Part shown: piece by piece, positions 43,440-54,200 of the stretch
Numbering within the stretch: the stretch's first letter is position 1
Layout of the letters: each line of letters starts with the position of its first letter
From: Bactericera cockerelli
Taxonomy: Eukaryota > Arthropoda > Insecta > Hemiptera > Triozidae
Direction: 5' to 3'
DNA: 64,000 bases
Assembly (NCBI GenBank): GCA_024516035.1
Contig: CM044959.1
Span: forward strand, 19,550,525 to 19,614,524
Program-made: the position numbers and the translations under genes
The notes under the pieces: model-generated
Seen by the model: only the letters and a program-made list of their open reading frames with translations
What the model was told of the DNA's origin: nothing
The model's database searches: none

Positions 43440-43828
43440 CCATTCTTCTTCAGTCTTCACTTTCTTCTTCTTCTTCTTCTTTTACTCTGTCTTATCCCGC
43501 TTGAGCAGGGTCGACGTTGTTCAACCTCATGGTTGAGGTTGGTTGGTTTTGGCACATTTTTTTACGGCTGGATGCCCTTCCTAACGCCAACGATTCTATT
43601 TGATTTAACGTCCTGGATTTGGACGGGGGTTTTACCCACCATTCGCTGGGAATCGTACCAGCTACCCACATTAACCTCACCCAGCCTGGGTAGGGCCGGA
43701 AATGCCAGCCTTACATGTACGGAGGGAACAGAATTTTCTGTGTGGAAAGTCTGCTCCGACCGGGGATCGAACTCAGGATCTCTGGACTACGGGCTGTAGT
43801 CACAACCGTTACGCCACGAAGGCTGGCG
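43440..43828 (-). mobile_element. G SINE, full-length: tRNA-like head, S5-like core, RTE-like tail
   Basis: On minus, from 43828: GGCGTAACGGTTGTGACTAC and GAGTTCGATCCCCGGTCGG (tRNA-like head), then GGCCCTACCCAGGCTGGGTG, GTTAATGTGGGTAGC and CAGCGAATGGTGGG (the core also found in S5), then AGGAAGGGCATCCAGCCG, AACCTCAACCATGAGGTTGA and (GAA)n (a 3' end like RTE-type LINEs). A 61360-61590 copy repeats the core and tail. This is a three-part SINE. Confidence 0.8.
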
Positions 43829-43837
43829 TAACGGTTC

Positions 43838-43905
43838 TTCTTCTTTCACTTTGCCCTTTCCCAAACTCACTTGGGGTCGGCATTAAAAAGAGGTTGAGTA
43901 CTCTT
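43838..43905 (-). mobile_element. Second G tail fragment
   Basis: On plus: TTCTTCTTCTTTCACTTTGC and CACTTGGGGTCGGCATT, the G/RTE tail without a head. Confidence 0.65.
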
Positions 43906-45164
43906 TTTTATGGTGTCCGCCTTATCAATCGAGCTATTACGGTCGGTAATTATTGACAATCTTTTCCCTGTTATCTTCTCAATTATTATTCTGAATTTCT
44001 GATTTCTTCAATGTTGATTTTTCCTGTTAGTTAATCATTCATGATTGTAATTATTGTTGGTTTTAATTATAAATACTCACTTAAGTATCCGTGGCTTGAG
44101 CCTTGAACAAATGCCTAATCAACAAGTTGTCCCCACGGACTTCTGTCCTGTGCTGTCTCCTACCAGATCTCTTGTTCTTCAATTTTTTTTTTTAATCTTT
44201 GGTTTATTTATTCTCTTTCACCTCAAATATCTCAAAGTACCAGGTTTCATCAAAATTCCAAAAGACCAAGGTGAGCCTTTAGAGTTTGTTTAGACCATCA
44301 AAACCAACCTACATAAATAATTTACAAGTATAAGATAGGATCTAAACAAATATGATGAAAGAACAAGAATACATGTTATATTATGTAGCACCAACAACAC
44401 CGACCACAAACATGGTATTTGGAAGATACCTGATTATACAGATACACACACCACCTCCACAACAGGCAAATTAGAGATGATGATAATTATACTTCCAGTG
44501 AATAAAATACAATACTCTGTTCATCCTGCTATAGTATAAAATAGAATATACCTTGTTTGTACTGCCGAAATAAAACTTTCGTCAATTTAAACAAGTGTTA
44601 TACTTGTATACCTATTTCATAAGGAACTCAAAAGAGATTTAAGATTCCCTTTACTCTGAGAGTCTCTAAACAAAGTATCTTTTATTGGTGTGAGGAGTCA
44701 GGAGGAAGATGAAACCTGTCACCTTACCCAGAGACTTACTCTGAAAAATATTTATGTAACTGAAATGAAAATCTTGTACCCAGCACGAATCATTTAAGCC
44801 AAATTATTGATTTACCTACCTTACTACCTTATCCAAAACTGCAATGAATGAACAAAAAATAATCTCTATGGAAGGTATAGGTATAATATGGGTTCAAAAA
44901 AAAATCTATCTAATTTACCCAAATCAGTACTTTAGAAAATGTATTAAACCCTATCACTTACTATACGTACTGCCTAGTCGCCAAGTTACCATTGACTATA
45001 ATTTCCAATTTGCACTTGGTAGTTAACTAGGTAACTCCTAATATCTACTAGTTACTACCGAGGCAGCTAGGAAGTCTAGCAAGTTTTCTCTTATGGTGTC
45101 ATGATGATGCATCTATTCAGAATGAATTGTAAGTAAATAGTTGCTATAGTGTTTTATTTCCTAA
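43906..45164. other. AT-rich stretch
   Basis: No gene seen. A patch near 44533-44580 resembles, inverted, one near 29875-29925 (ACAAGGTA and TTCTATT motifs), probably another small retroposon end. Confidence 0.45.
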
Positions 45165-45480
45165 ATAACTAGTAGTGCTGTGAACTGTAAACCTCACACA
45201 GATTTAACTATTGCATTATACATGTTCATTCAAGTATGAGGACATCGAGACCTTTCATTCAATACCTCACTCTAATTGAGGTTTACATAGGTTTTGATTA
45301 AAAATTTAAAACGGGCCTTTTTTGTCCTTTTTTCGAAATTTTACCACAGTGCGGCCCTCTTGGCTTTCACGACCACAAAATTTCACTATTTAAACCAAAT
45401 TTGATTTTTTAACGACTCTACAAAATGTCAAGAGCCTTGGTTTATTTAAATTTTGCAAAAATGGTTGTTGCCGGAGTTGC
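45165..45480. repeat. Dispersed repeat H, copy 2
   Basis: Aligns with 8482-8800: GTGCTGTGAACTGTAAACCT, CACAGTGCGGCCC and GGCTTTCACGACCAC. Confidence 0.7.
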
Positions 45481-45773
45481 TGTTGAACTTTTTCAATTGA
45501 TGATTCATTCAACTCTCTGCTGAACTCTGCTCTCTATTTGTGTTGATACAATCTCATCAACTCAGCATGATAGCAAATTGACATGATGAGAGATGCACTT
45601 TGATTGCTCCTCAAACAGTGGCTCTCAAACAGTGCTGTAAGAGAGCTTTTCTAAATTTTCAGACAATTTTGTTAACATTTTTGCATGAATTCCAAGAGGA
45701 GAACTCATGATTTTTTTTATTATTAAAAAATGACACTAAACAAATACTTATTTATAAAAATGGAACCTGCGTT

Positions 45774-46039
45774 TTATAGGAACACAAATCTGTCTTTTGA
45801 TTGTCCCACACGGTTAAGGAAAGACATTTCCATAAGTGACTCAAAAGTTGGAAACCACTGAAATTGTGTAACTATTATTACGTACGTCCACTGATCGGAT
45901 GCACTATTGCAGATTGCATATTCATGCAGTAGACTGAAGGCCGAACATAAGGAGGACACTCTGTGTCGCTTTTTCAGTTCATCAACCTTTCTCTCTCTCC
46001 CTTTCTTTATGTGAAGGTCTCTGGGTGAATGAAAAGTAC
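45774..46039 (-). CDS. Weak candidate terminal exon, minus strand
   Basis: After an acceptor-like ATTATTTGCAG, the minus frame reads GTFHSPRDLHIKKGRERK and CSAFSLLHEYAICNSASDQW to a stop at 45774. Composition is protein-like, but the acceptor tract belongs to the neighbouring tE SINE tail and no other exon was found. It may be chance or an old element. Confidence 0.2.
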
Positions 46040-46043
46040 CTGC

Positions 46044-46265
46044 AAATAATAATAATAGTACTCTCTGCTGGAAGGTAACCACTAGACGAGTGTAATACTC
46101 AAAGAATGTTCTACTACCTAACCTTCAGTCTTATATTATTTGGTCACACACTCAGAAAAATGAGGAAAAATTAAAAGAATTTGTTGGTATCCGATCCACA
46201 GGTCACAGCATCTGCTAGATTGTTTACATTAAAGTCCAGCGCCTTAACCACATCGCGTAATAACT
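46044..46265 (-). mobile_element. tE SINE, diverged
   Basis: On plus: AATAATAATAGTACTCTCTG, GAAGGTAACCACTAGACGAG, then a decayed head (AGTCCAGCGCCTTAACCAC). Confidence 0.75.
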
Positions 46266-46984
46266 ACCAAGGCACCAATTCTAATTAATGTAAATTCAGA
46301 GTGTTTCAACGACATGAGGCTAAAAGATGGGATGATTAAAATCAGCAGGATCTGTCAAGGTGTAATAGGATGGGTCTAGTATTTCATAGAGTACGAGAGA
46401 ATATTACAAGTCCAATTAAATAGAAAAAGATTAGAAGACCAATTAAAAAAGAACCGAGGATTCTGAACTTTATTGAGTAACGTGGACGGATGACTGCCGT
46501 TGTATAATTAAACGGGACTTAATAAATCATATACGGGATACCCGGATACAGGACCAAATAAATTATGTGCTAGATGTGCTAGACAATATAATAAAAATAG
46601 ACCCTAATAGTGGAAAGTTAGCTAGGCGAGTTTAATGCTTAAACCATTTTACAATAAGTACTTAATTCTGCGTGATAGCTAGACTTATAGGTACATCGCA
46701 GGTCTAACCTACGAGATAAGAGAGTTTAAAAATTTAATGGTCCCATTCGTAATGTGATAGTAATTGTCTTGGTTATTTGCACGGTGCGGTTAGTAAATTC
46801 TTATTTTTATGATTATCCAGCGAACACGTGAAATTTCAAATACTGTTTCTGCGTTAATCATAATAATGATTACGAAATATTTTTTCGTAAAGAATATTTT
46901 TCGTAAAGAGGGAAGAAGTTGAACTCCAAGGATATCGTTTCATTATTACAAATCTGCATGAGTGGACTGCAAATTATTGCAAGT
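46266..46984. other. AT-rich stretch
   Basis: No gene seen. A decayed tE tail may lie near 46600-46660. Confidence 0.45.
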
Positions 46985-47178
46985 ACAGGTGATGAGATGC
47001 AGGATGTCATATGAACCTTCCCTCTGGCGATGGCGGTGAGTGAGTATACCACAGAGAGAATTTGCGGTGGCTCTCGGTTAACAAAAAAAAAACCGAAAGC
47101 CACCGCAAATGGGACATTTGGTATCCTTACGCGGCCCAAAGGGAAGGTTCATATGACATCCTACATCTTGTTACATGT
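46985..47178. repeat. Imperfect palindrome, about 90-bp arms
   Basis: Left arm AGGATGTCATATGAACCTTC to ATTTGCGGTGGCTCTCGGT; the right arm is its inverted copy with mismatches in the middle, around an A-rich loop. Likely a small foldback element; flanking duplication was not found. Confidence 0.75.
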
Positions 47179-47602
47179 ACCAGGGTGAAATCTTACAAAG
47201 AGCCTACTACACCCTGAGGAGATTGCCCATGTAAAGGAAAGGTTTTGCGATAAGCCTGATAAGAGTGATTTGCCTGATAAGAGAGATAAGCCTGTCAAGA
47301 GAGATAAGCTTCATAAGAGAGATGATAGCATCTGGGTTTACCCAACCTCACCAATTGTCTCAGATGAACGAGAAGTGCAATAATCCAGAAGTGCAATCAT
47401 TATTATTCAGTGTTCTGAGAACATGCTGAGTGTATTGTTCAGGAAATTGCAGTCTAATTGCTATATGTGGGTGCTAGAGTCTGGTACCTAGTGTGGAATT
47501 AACTTAATATGAAATAATAAATGGAGACACGTGGGGCATGGGAGCTGATTATGAAGCCGAATTAACACCTGCGGATGCTAATTCTTATTATTTATTTTTT
47601 AC
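47179..47602. other. Unassigned stretch with a small tandem repeat
   Basis: 47257-47322 has about four units of roughly 19-22 bp based on AAGAGAGATAAGCCT. Otherwise nothing. Confidence 0.5.
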
Positions 47603-47755
47603 CGACCTCAGTAGCTTGATCCCGAGGCCGAGGGACTTGTAAAAATGGAGGTCGGTGATGGTTCAAGTCCCGGGTTCAGCGAAGATTTAGTGAAGCGAGT
47701 TTGAGTAGTTGTGATATCTCGAAAGTGATTAACAGAAATATGATTACAAAATTTA
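47603..47755 (+). mobile_element. tA SINE
   Basis: ACCGACCTCAGTAGCTTGAT, GGTTCAAGTCCCGGGTTCAG and GAAGCGAGTTTGAGTAGTTG. Confidence 0.85.
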
Positions 47756-48118
47756 TTTCTTACAAGTGCAGAGATGTTTTTGATTTAAACTCCTCCACAC
47801 ATATTGGCAATTTAAAAAGAGGTTAGCCCAGTGGACTTTGTGCTGGGAGTTCAAGTCCTGCTCAAGTCAATATTTTTAAATTAGTTTTAAAATGGTGAAC
47901 TACCTATCGTTGTTAGTGTTGTGACTTAGAAAGTAAAAATTTATTTATACTTTAATAGGTTTCGGCTCAAGACAAGCTGTCTCACTATACGCTAAGTCTC
48001 ACTACGCTAACAGTTCCATTAGGCGCCTTCACATTGAAAATAGACAGTAAGAAAACCTAAAATTTGTTAAAATTAAACGACTAATTCATTGTCATCATTA
48101 TATCGCTCTCTTTTTCAG
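47756..48118. other. AT-rich stretch before the CRAL-TRIO start exon
   Basis: Probably the intron between an unseen 5' untranslated exon and the ATG exon, since CTCTCTTTTTCAG is a good acceptor at 48118. Confidence 0.4.
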
Positions 48119-48144
48119 ATTTCAGGGGTTCACAAACACGCACC

Positions 48145-48217
48145 ATGGCCAATGCTCAGGACATAGAGACCATTAGGGACTGGTTGACGAAGCAGCCTCA
48201 TCTGCCGGAGAAAGTGG
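48145..48217 (+). CDS. CRAL-TRIO exon 1
   Basis: Starts MANAQDIETIRDWL and ends in phase 1 at GTGG|GTTAGT. An acceptor upstream implies a separate 5' untranslated exon. Confidence 0.85.
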
Positions 48218-51200
48218 GTTAGTGAGGGTTCGAACTCTTTTTATGAGAATCATTTATGTCATTCTTGTTGAAGTCACTACATAGATTCAATATTTCATAC
48301 CTTATTGGATGTATCAGTATCATAGTAGTGAAAGTAAGTAGTCACCGTGGCAGAGTGAGTTAGCGCGCTAGGCATTGCACGCCAGGTGACCTGCTTCGAT
48401 TCTCAGCGGGGCAGGATTTTTTCTGCTCTATATACTTGGGTGTTCGGGGTCCACTCATACCTCTGTGAGGAAAAATGAGTGTGGTAGTGCATAATAATAG
48501 TACATTTTACCATTTCAACCGACCTCAGTAGCTTGATCGATAAGGCGACGGACTTGTAACCTGGAGGTCGGTGGTTCAAGTCCCAAGTTCAGCAAAGATT
48601 TAGTAAAGCGAGTTTGAGTAGTTGTGAATCACGAAAGTGATAACACAAATATGATAACTTTTTGATATACTACGAAAGATTGTTTATCCAAGGTGAAAAA
48701 GATTTAGTAAAGCGAGTTTGAGTAGTATGTGGACATCACGAAAGTGATTAACACAAAAATGATAACCACTTTTTACCATTTCATAGCAAAATCATAGGAG
48801 TTTTTTTTTTCAATGTTTTTTTTTTAATTAATTTTTTTTTTTTTGGACCTTGACCACTTACTTCCAGACGACATTATCATCGAGCGGTTCCTCCTGGCCT
48901 GCAGGGGGAGTCTGGAGCGCACCAAGACAGTCATGGACCTGTTCTTCCGGCTCCGGGCAGAGGCGCCAGAGTTCTTCACCAACCGCGACCCCAGGCAACC
49001 CTGCGTCCAGGCCACGCTCAAGACCTTGTAAGTCCATAATGGAAAGCTTTTCAAGACCTTGTAAGTCCATAATGGAAAGTCTTTCAAGTCCTTGTAAGTC
49101 CATAATGAGTAGAAGTCATGAAACCTTCAAGACCTTGTAAGTCCATAATGGAAAGCCTTTTCAAGTTTCAAAGAACTTTATGAGTCCATAATGGAAAGCC
49201 TTTCAAGTTCAAAACCTTACAAGTACATAATGGAAAGTTTTTCAAGACCTTATAAGTACATAATGGAAAGCTTTTCAAGACCTTATAAGTACATAATGGG
49301 AAGTCTTTCAAGACCTTTTAAGTCCATAATGGAAAGTCTTTCAAGACCTTATAAGCAAAATGCAAAGCTTTTCAAGACCTTTTATAAGACCATAATGGAA
49401 AGTCTTTCAAGACCTATTAAGTACATAATGGAAAGCTTTTCAAGACCTTATAAGTACATAATGGAAAGTCTTTCAAGACCTTATAAAGTCTCATCATGCC
49501 AGCCTCACGTGTTTGGATGAAACAGAATTTTCGTCGAAAAGTCTGCCCCAACCGTGAGTTGAACTCGGGAACTCTGGACTACGGGCAGTAGTCACAACCA
49601 TACTTAGAAGTAGGTATTTTCAATTTTATCTTGACTATAAAGGGAACATTTCATTTGCGATTGCTAAAAAAACATAAAGCTACCCGCTTGGCCTATATGC
49701 CACGGGGTGATAAGAAGTACCTACATCATAATTATGTAATTTGCGGTACTTTGTCATCACGCGGTACAATTCTTACAAAGGGTTTTCCGATTGTCTATGG
49801 TTGAACGGTTTTGGTTCTCATGAATAAAACACCAGAACCAAAGTATGTATTGACGTGTTTTTTTTTTACTTCCGAGAAATTTCTAATATTAGAAATCCGA
49901 AGTATTGTGTTCGTTTTGTAATTTTTTTTTTTTTTTTACTCCGATTTCATTTTTGCCAGCACTACTTATACTTACCCATCCCCACGTATTGTGCACAGTG
50001 CACTACTTATACTTACCCATCCCAACGTATTGTGCACACTTGCACACACATGTATTTACTCACAAAAAAACTCTACCTCGCAGAGACACAGTGACGCTCC
50101 CCAAGAGGACCCCGGAAGGCTACCAGGTCTACATCCACCGGCTCAACGACACCGACCCCGAGAAGTTCGACTTTCTCGCCTACGGGAAGACCTTTCATCA
50201 TCCTCGACTCCAGTTCCGTCAAGAGACGACGATTCCCAACGGCGACATTCCCGTGTTCGACATGCAGGCTTCACGTTCAAACATCTGACCCGGCTCATGT
50301 CGGCCCTGGGCGCCGTCAAGAAGTACATGCAGATCACACAGGTGAGGAGGTTAGAGTAGGGTAGGGAATCAGTAGTATAAATTTAAAGGGTCATTTTTCC
50401 ATAAGCAAGAATTTGATATAACTCGGGCCTCGTTTATCCGAGGCTCAACATATTATAGTCAAAAGATGCGCTTGAGCTCTTCTATCTTTTGCCCCCACTT
50501 CCACCCCCCTACCTCAATTTCGCAGGATTCCTTCCAAGTCGGACACCTGGGCCGTGTCTCTGGACGCCATGTAAACTCAACTAATAAGTTGGTACAGCTT
50601 GGATATGTCGAATCGCCGGGGATCGACCCTCTTAATTTTACATATCCATTAAGTATTCCACTTTGGCCTTCCAAGGGTAGAGACCGGCATTTTAGTTCCA
50701 TACAGCGAAACATTCCACATAATATTCAAGTTCGACTGTAGATGGTAAAAAGCTACAAGGTACATCCAGCTGTTTCGCGACACTTGAAACACAAAATCAG
50801 CTAGTTCATTAATTTATGCTTCATTACTTTTTTTTTTGGGTGAAAGCAGGAAAAAATCTTTTAAAGACACCCACCCAGGTCATCCTGACTTGGGGAGTGG
50901 GATTTCCACCCACTAAGAACCCACCTTCTCAAAGAGCTAACCGCACCTGGAACCGAAAAATATCATTACTACTGCGTATAAGATTTGTACCTCGACGCGG
51001 TTCGAACCCTCGCGAGTCACCTGTATGAGCTGACACAAGAATCTCGGGTTCTCTTCCAGGACTCCCACCCTGTCCGACTGAAGCAGATCCACATCATCAA
51101 CACCAACTCTCTGGTGAAGCAACTGATGAACTTCATCAAGCCCTTGATGAACTCTGAGGTCAAGAAGCTGGTGAGTCCTACTTAATGTAATAATAATGCT

Positions 51201-54200
51201 TTTTCTTTGTGTTATTATGTCACAATTTTAGTAGCGCAGAATCATAGGACTTTACCACTTTAATTTACAATATCTTGTATTATTTTTTTGCCTAAGATTC
51301 TGCCACTGGTCGCTGCTTCACATTTAAAGCAGCTCCTCATTTTTCCTCACGAGGTATGAGTGGACCCCGAACATCCAAGTACAGAGCAGAAAAAATCTTC
51401 CCCCGCTGGGAATCGAACCCAGGTCACCATGTGTGCAATGCCTAGCGCGCGAACTCGCTCTGCCACAGTGACTGGTGAGTCCTACTTGGTCCTAAGTAAA
51501 ATAAACTAATCGTCAGCTGGAAGGTGAAACTGACCATCTGCATTTGGACAATTTTTCAGGAGAACCGCGCAAAGTTTTGGCGTGGAGGGCCTTCCTGAAA
51601 AAACCTTCCCGGTGGACTGTTTTGCGCTCACAATTGATTTTTTCTACTTTATTTCGATTTTTAGACAATAGTTAGGTTAATTTCCGACCAGAGTAACGAA
51701 AAATCGGTCAGTTTTACTAGGTCAGTTTTACCTTCTACCCGACGTAATGTGAACATCACACAACTCTCCGATTCCCTCAAAAAGAAGGCAATAGCCAGCG
51801 TCGATGGCATGTTGAATACACCGGTTCCCTTCAGTACACCGAAGTTAAGCGACATCCAGCGAGGTTAAGACTTGGATGGGTGACCATTCAAATTCTAATT
51901 CTCGTGACGCTGGCTTTTCCCGGCCACACTCAGGCTGGGTGAGGTCAATGTGAGTAGCAGGTTTGTGAGTTTCCTGCGAATGGAGGGTAAAACCCCCGTC
52001 GTAATATGACCATGGCAGTTGAAAGCGACGTTAAAACCCCACTTAAAAAAAAGAAGGCAATTTCCGCCCCTGGTGACTATTTTTGCGACTTGGTAAATTT
52101 ATGATAACAGCAGTTTGATTAACAATAAATATGGTTGAACTCTCATAAATATGGATAAATATGGTTGAACTTTATTTTTTCGATCTCGCAAACTGTGTAG
52201 CCAGGGCCGCTCAATCCACCAAAGAGCCGGCTAAATTAATATCAAATTTGTAATTCTGAATCTGTGCTCTCGGTGCTAAATGTATAAAATGTACATTATA
52301 TGGGTTTTATTGACTATAATTTTCCCTCAGTCATCTCAATTTACTTTGTAATCTGCTGCACTACCCGCGAGATGTTTATTTTCCTAGTGTTTACGTAGTT
52401 ACCATCTTGAAAAGCTTGTTTCGAGATATATGAACAACATGTGTTTCAAATCCTTATTATGTTAAAGAGAAACTGGAAGATTTCCTACACTGAATGTCTC
52501 AGTGTTTGATGAGAAAGACTGGTTTGCGGGTACACCCAATTAATATACATATATAACACAATTAATTTATGCTTATTTAAAATAAATTAGGACGTTCCTA
52601 GTTTTGTCCCCAGTTATGATATGAGTCACTATCAAAGCCTAGAAACACGTTTGTATTAGATACTTCTCTAGCAATATACATAACTAGATCTCAAGAACTA
52701 GACGAGAAAAATTCTATGATTAGCCATCATAATATGCTGAAAAATTAGGAAAATATCTTGAACATAAAACACGTCATGGGGCAAACTTAATTTACCAGAT
52801 TTCCTGGTTAATTTTTTTTGATTTGAGAAGCAGGTGTTCGATGAGTCATTTCTCAAATCCAGGAGTATTAGGTAAGTATAGTTATTACAGTAATGGTGGG
52901 CATGCATTCAGCATAAGTGTGCAGGGAAGTATATGCATGCATTCAGCCCACGTGTGTATGTACCATATGCCCCTCCTTGGCAAGTGGGCATGTATTCAGC
53001 CCACGTGTGTATGTTTAAAGTTATCATATTTGTGTTAATCACTTTCGTGATGTTACAAATACTCAAACTCGCTTTACTCAATCTACGCTGACACCGGGAC
53101 TTGAACCACCGAGCTCCAGGTTACAAGTCCACCGCCTTATCGATCAAGCTACTGAGGTCGGTTTAAATGTGTATGTAGGTACTATGGTAAGAGGGCATGT
53201 ATTCAGCCCAAATATGTATGTACATTTATTTTCAATTGCCTGTGATGTAGGTAAATAGAGAGTATTGTAATGTGCGGCATTCATTTCAACCCAAACCCGT
53301 AGGTAGGACTTTTTTTATGACATGTGTGCGCACTGCGCAAGTGCGCATGTCCTTAAAAAAAGTTGGTAGCTGCTCTGAGGTGATCAGCAGAGGAAATATT
53401 ATGGGCAAATGATACAAAAAAAAATTCCTGCCCCGCTGGGAATCGAACCCAGGTCACCATGCGTACAATGCCTAGCGCGCTAACTCACTCTGCCACGGTG
53501 ACTACTGATATGATCATGCAGTTGAAAGCGATGTTAAATTTTTGTTTAAAAAAACGCTTGCATACGAGTCTGCAACCATTTCGACATTTTCATCTTTACT
53601 ATTCAAGGTCCAAAACCCAACTGACCAAATTTCGTATTGTGCGCATGACACATACCTTCTCTCTTCTCTTAGGGTTGCAATATCGAAACGAAAATATCGA
53701 TATTAGGTATATCGATAATATCGAAACCATAATATCGATATCCGATATTAGAAAACTTCTCTCCCTTTACAATTCGATATTTCGTTACATAATATCGTTA
53801 CATAATATCGTTACATAATTTCGTTACATAATTTCGTCACATAATTTTGGTTATGTGCCAGAGCAAAGACATGAAAATGTCAAAAGTTGATGAAGTGTGG
53901 GTATATGTCACGTGCCGAAGTAACAAATTCCTCATATTTTGAATCAAGGGCGTAGTCAGGATTTTGGCTAGGGGGCAGCTCATGAGGAAGATCAATAATA
54001 TATACCTAGTTAACAATCAATAATACCTATAGTGTTGCATACTCCCTGGAATTTTCGAATTTTCTAAGGGGAACAGCTGCCCCCCTACCCCCCTGCTTCC
54101 CCCTGGCTACACCCATGTTTTGAATGTCGTCAATCGAATTTCAATACTGGTCATTTACAATGTAGGTGCGTGCGTCTTGGATAAATGAACTGAATACAGA

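Noticed and set aside
48824..49140. Minus-strand and alternate-frame open frames with LSIMDLQG-type repeats
   Set aside because: They are readings of the exon 2 minisatellite; the plus-strand exon 2 has matching splice phases and family sequence.
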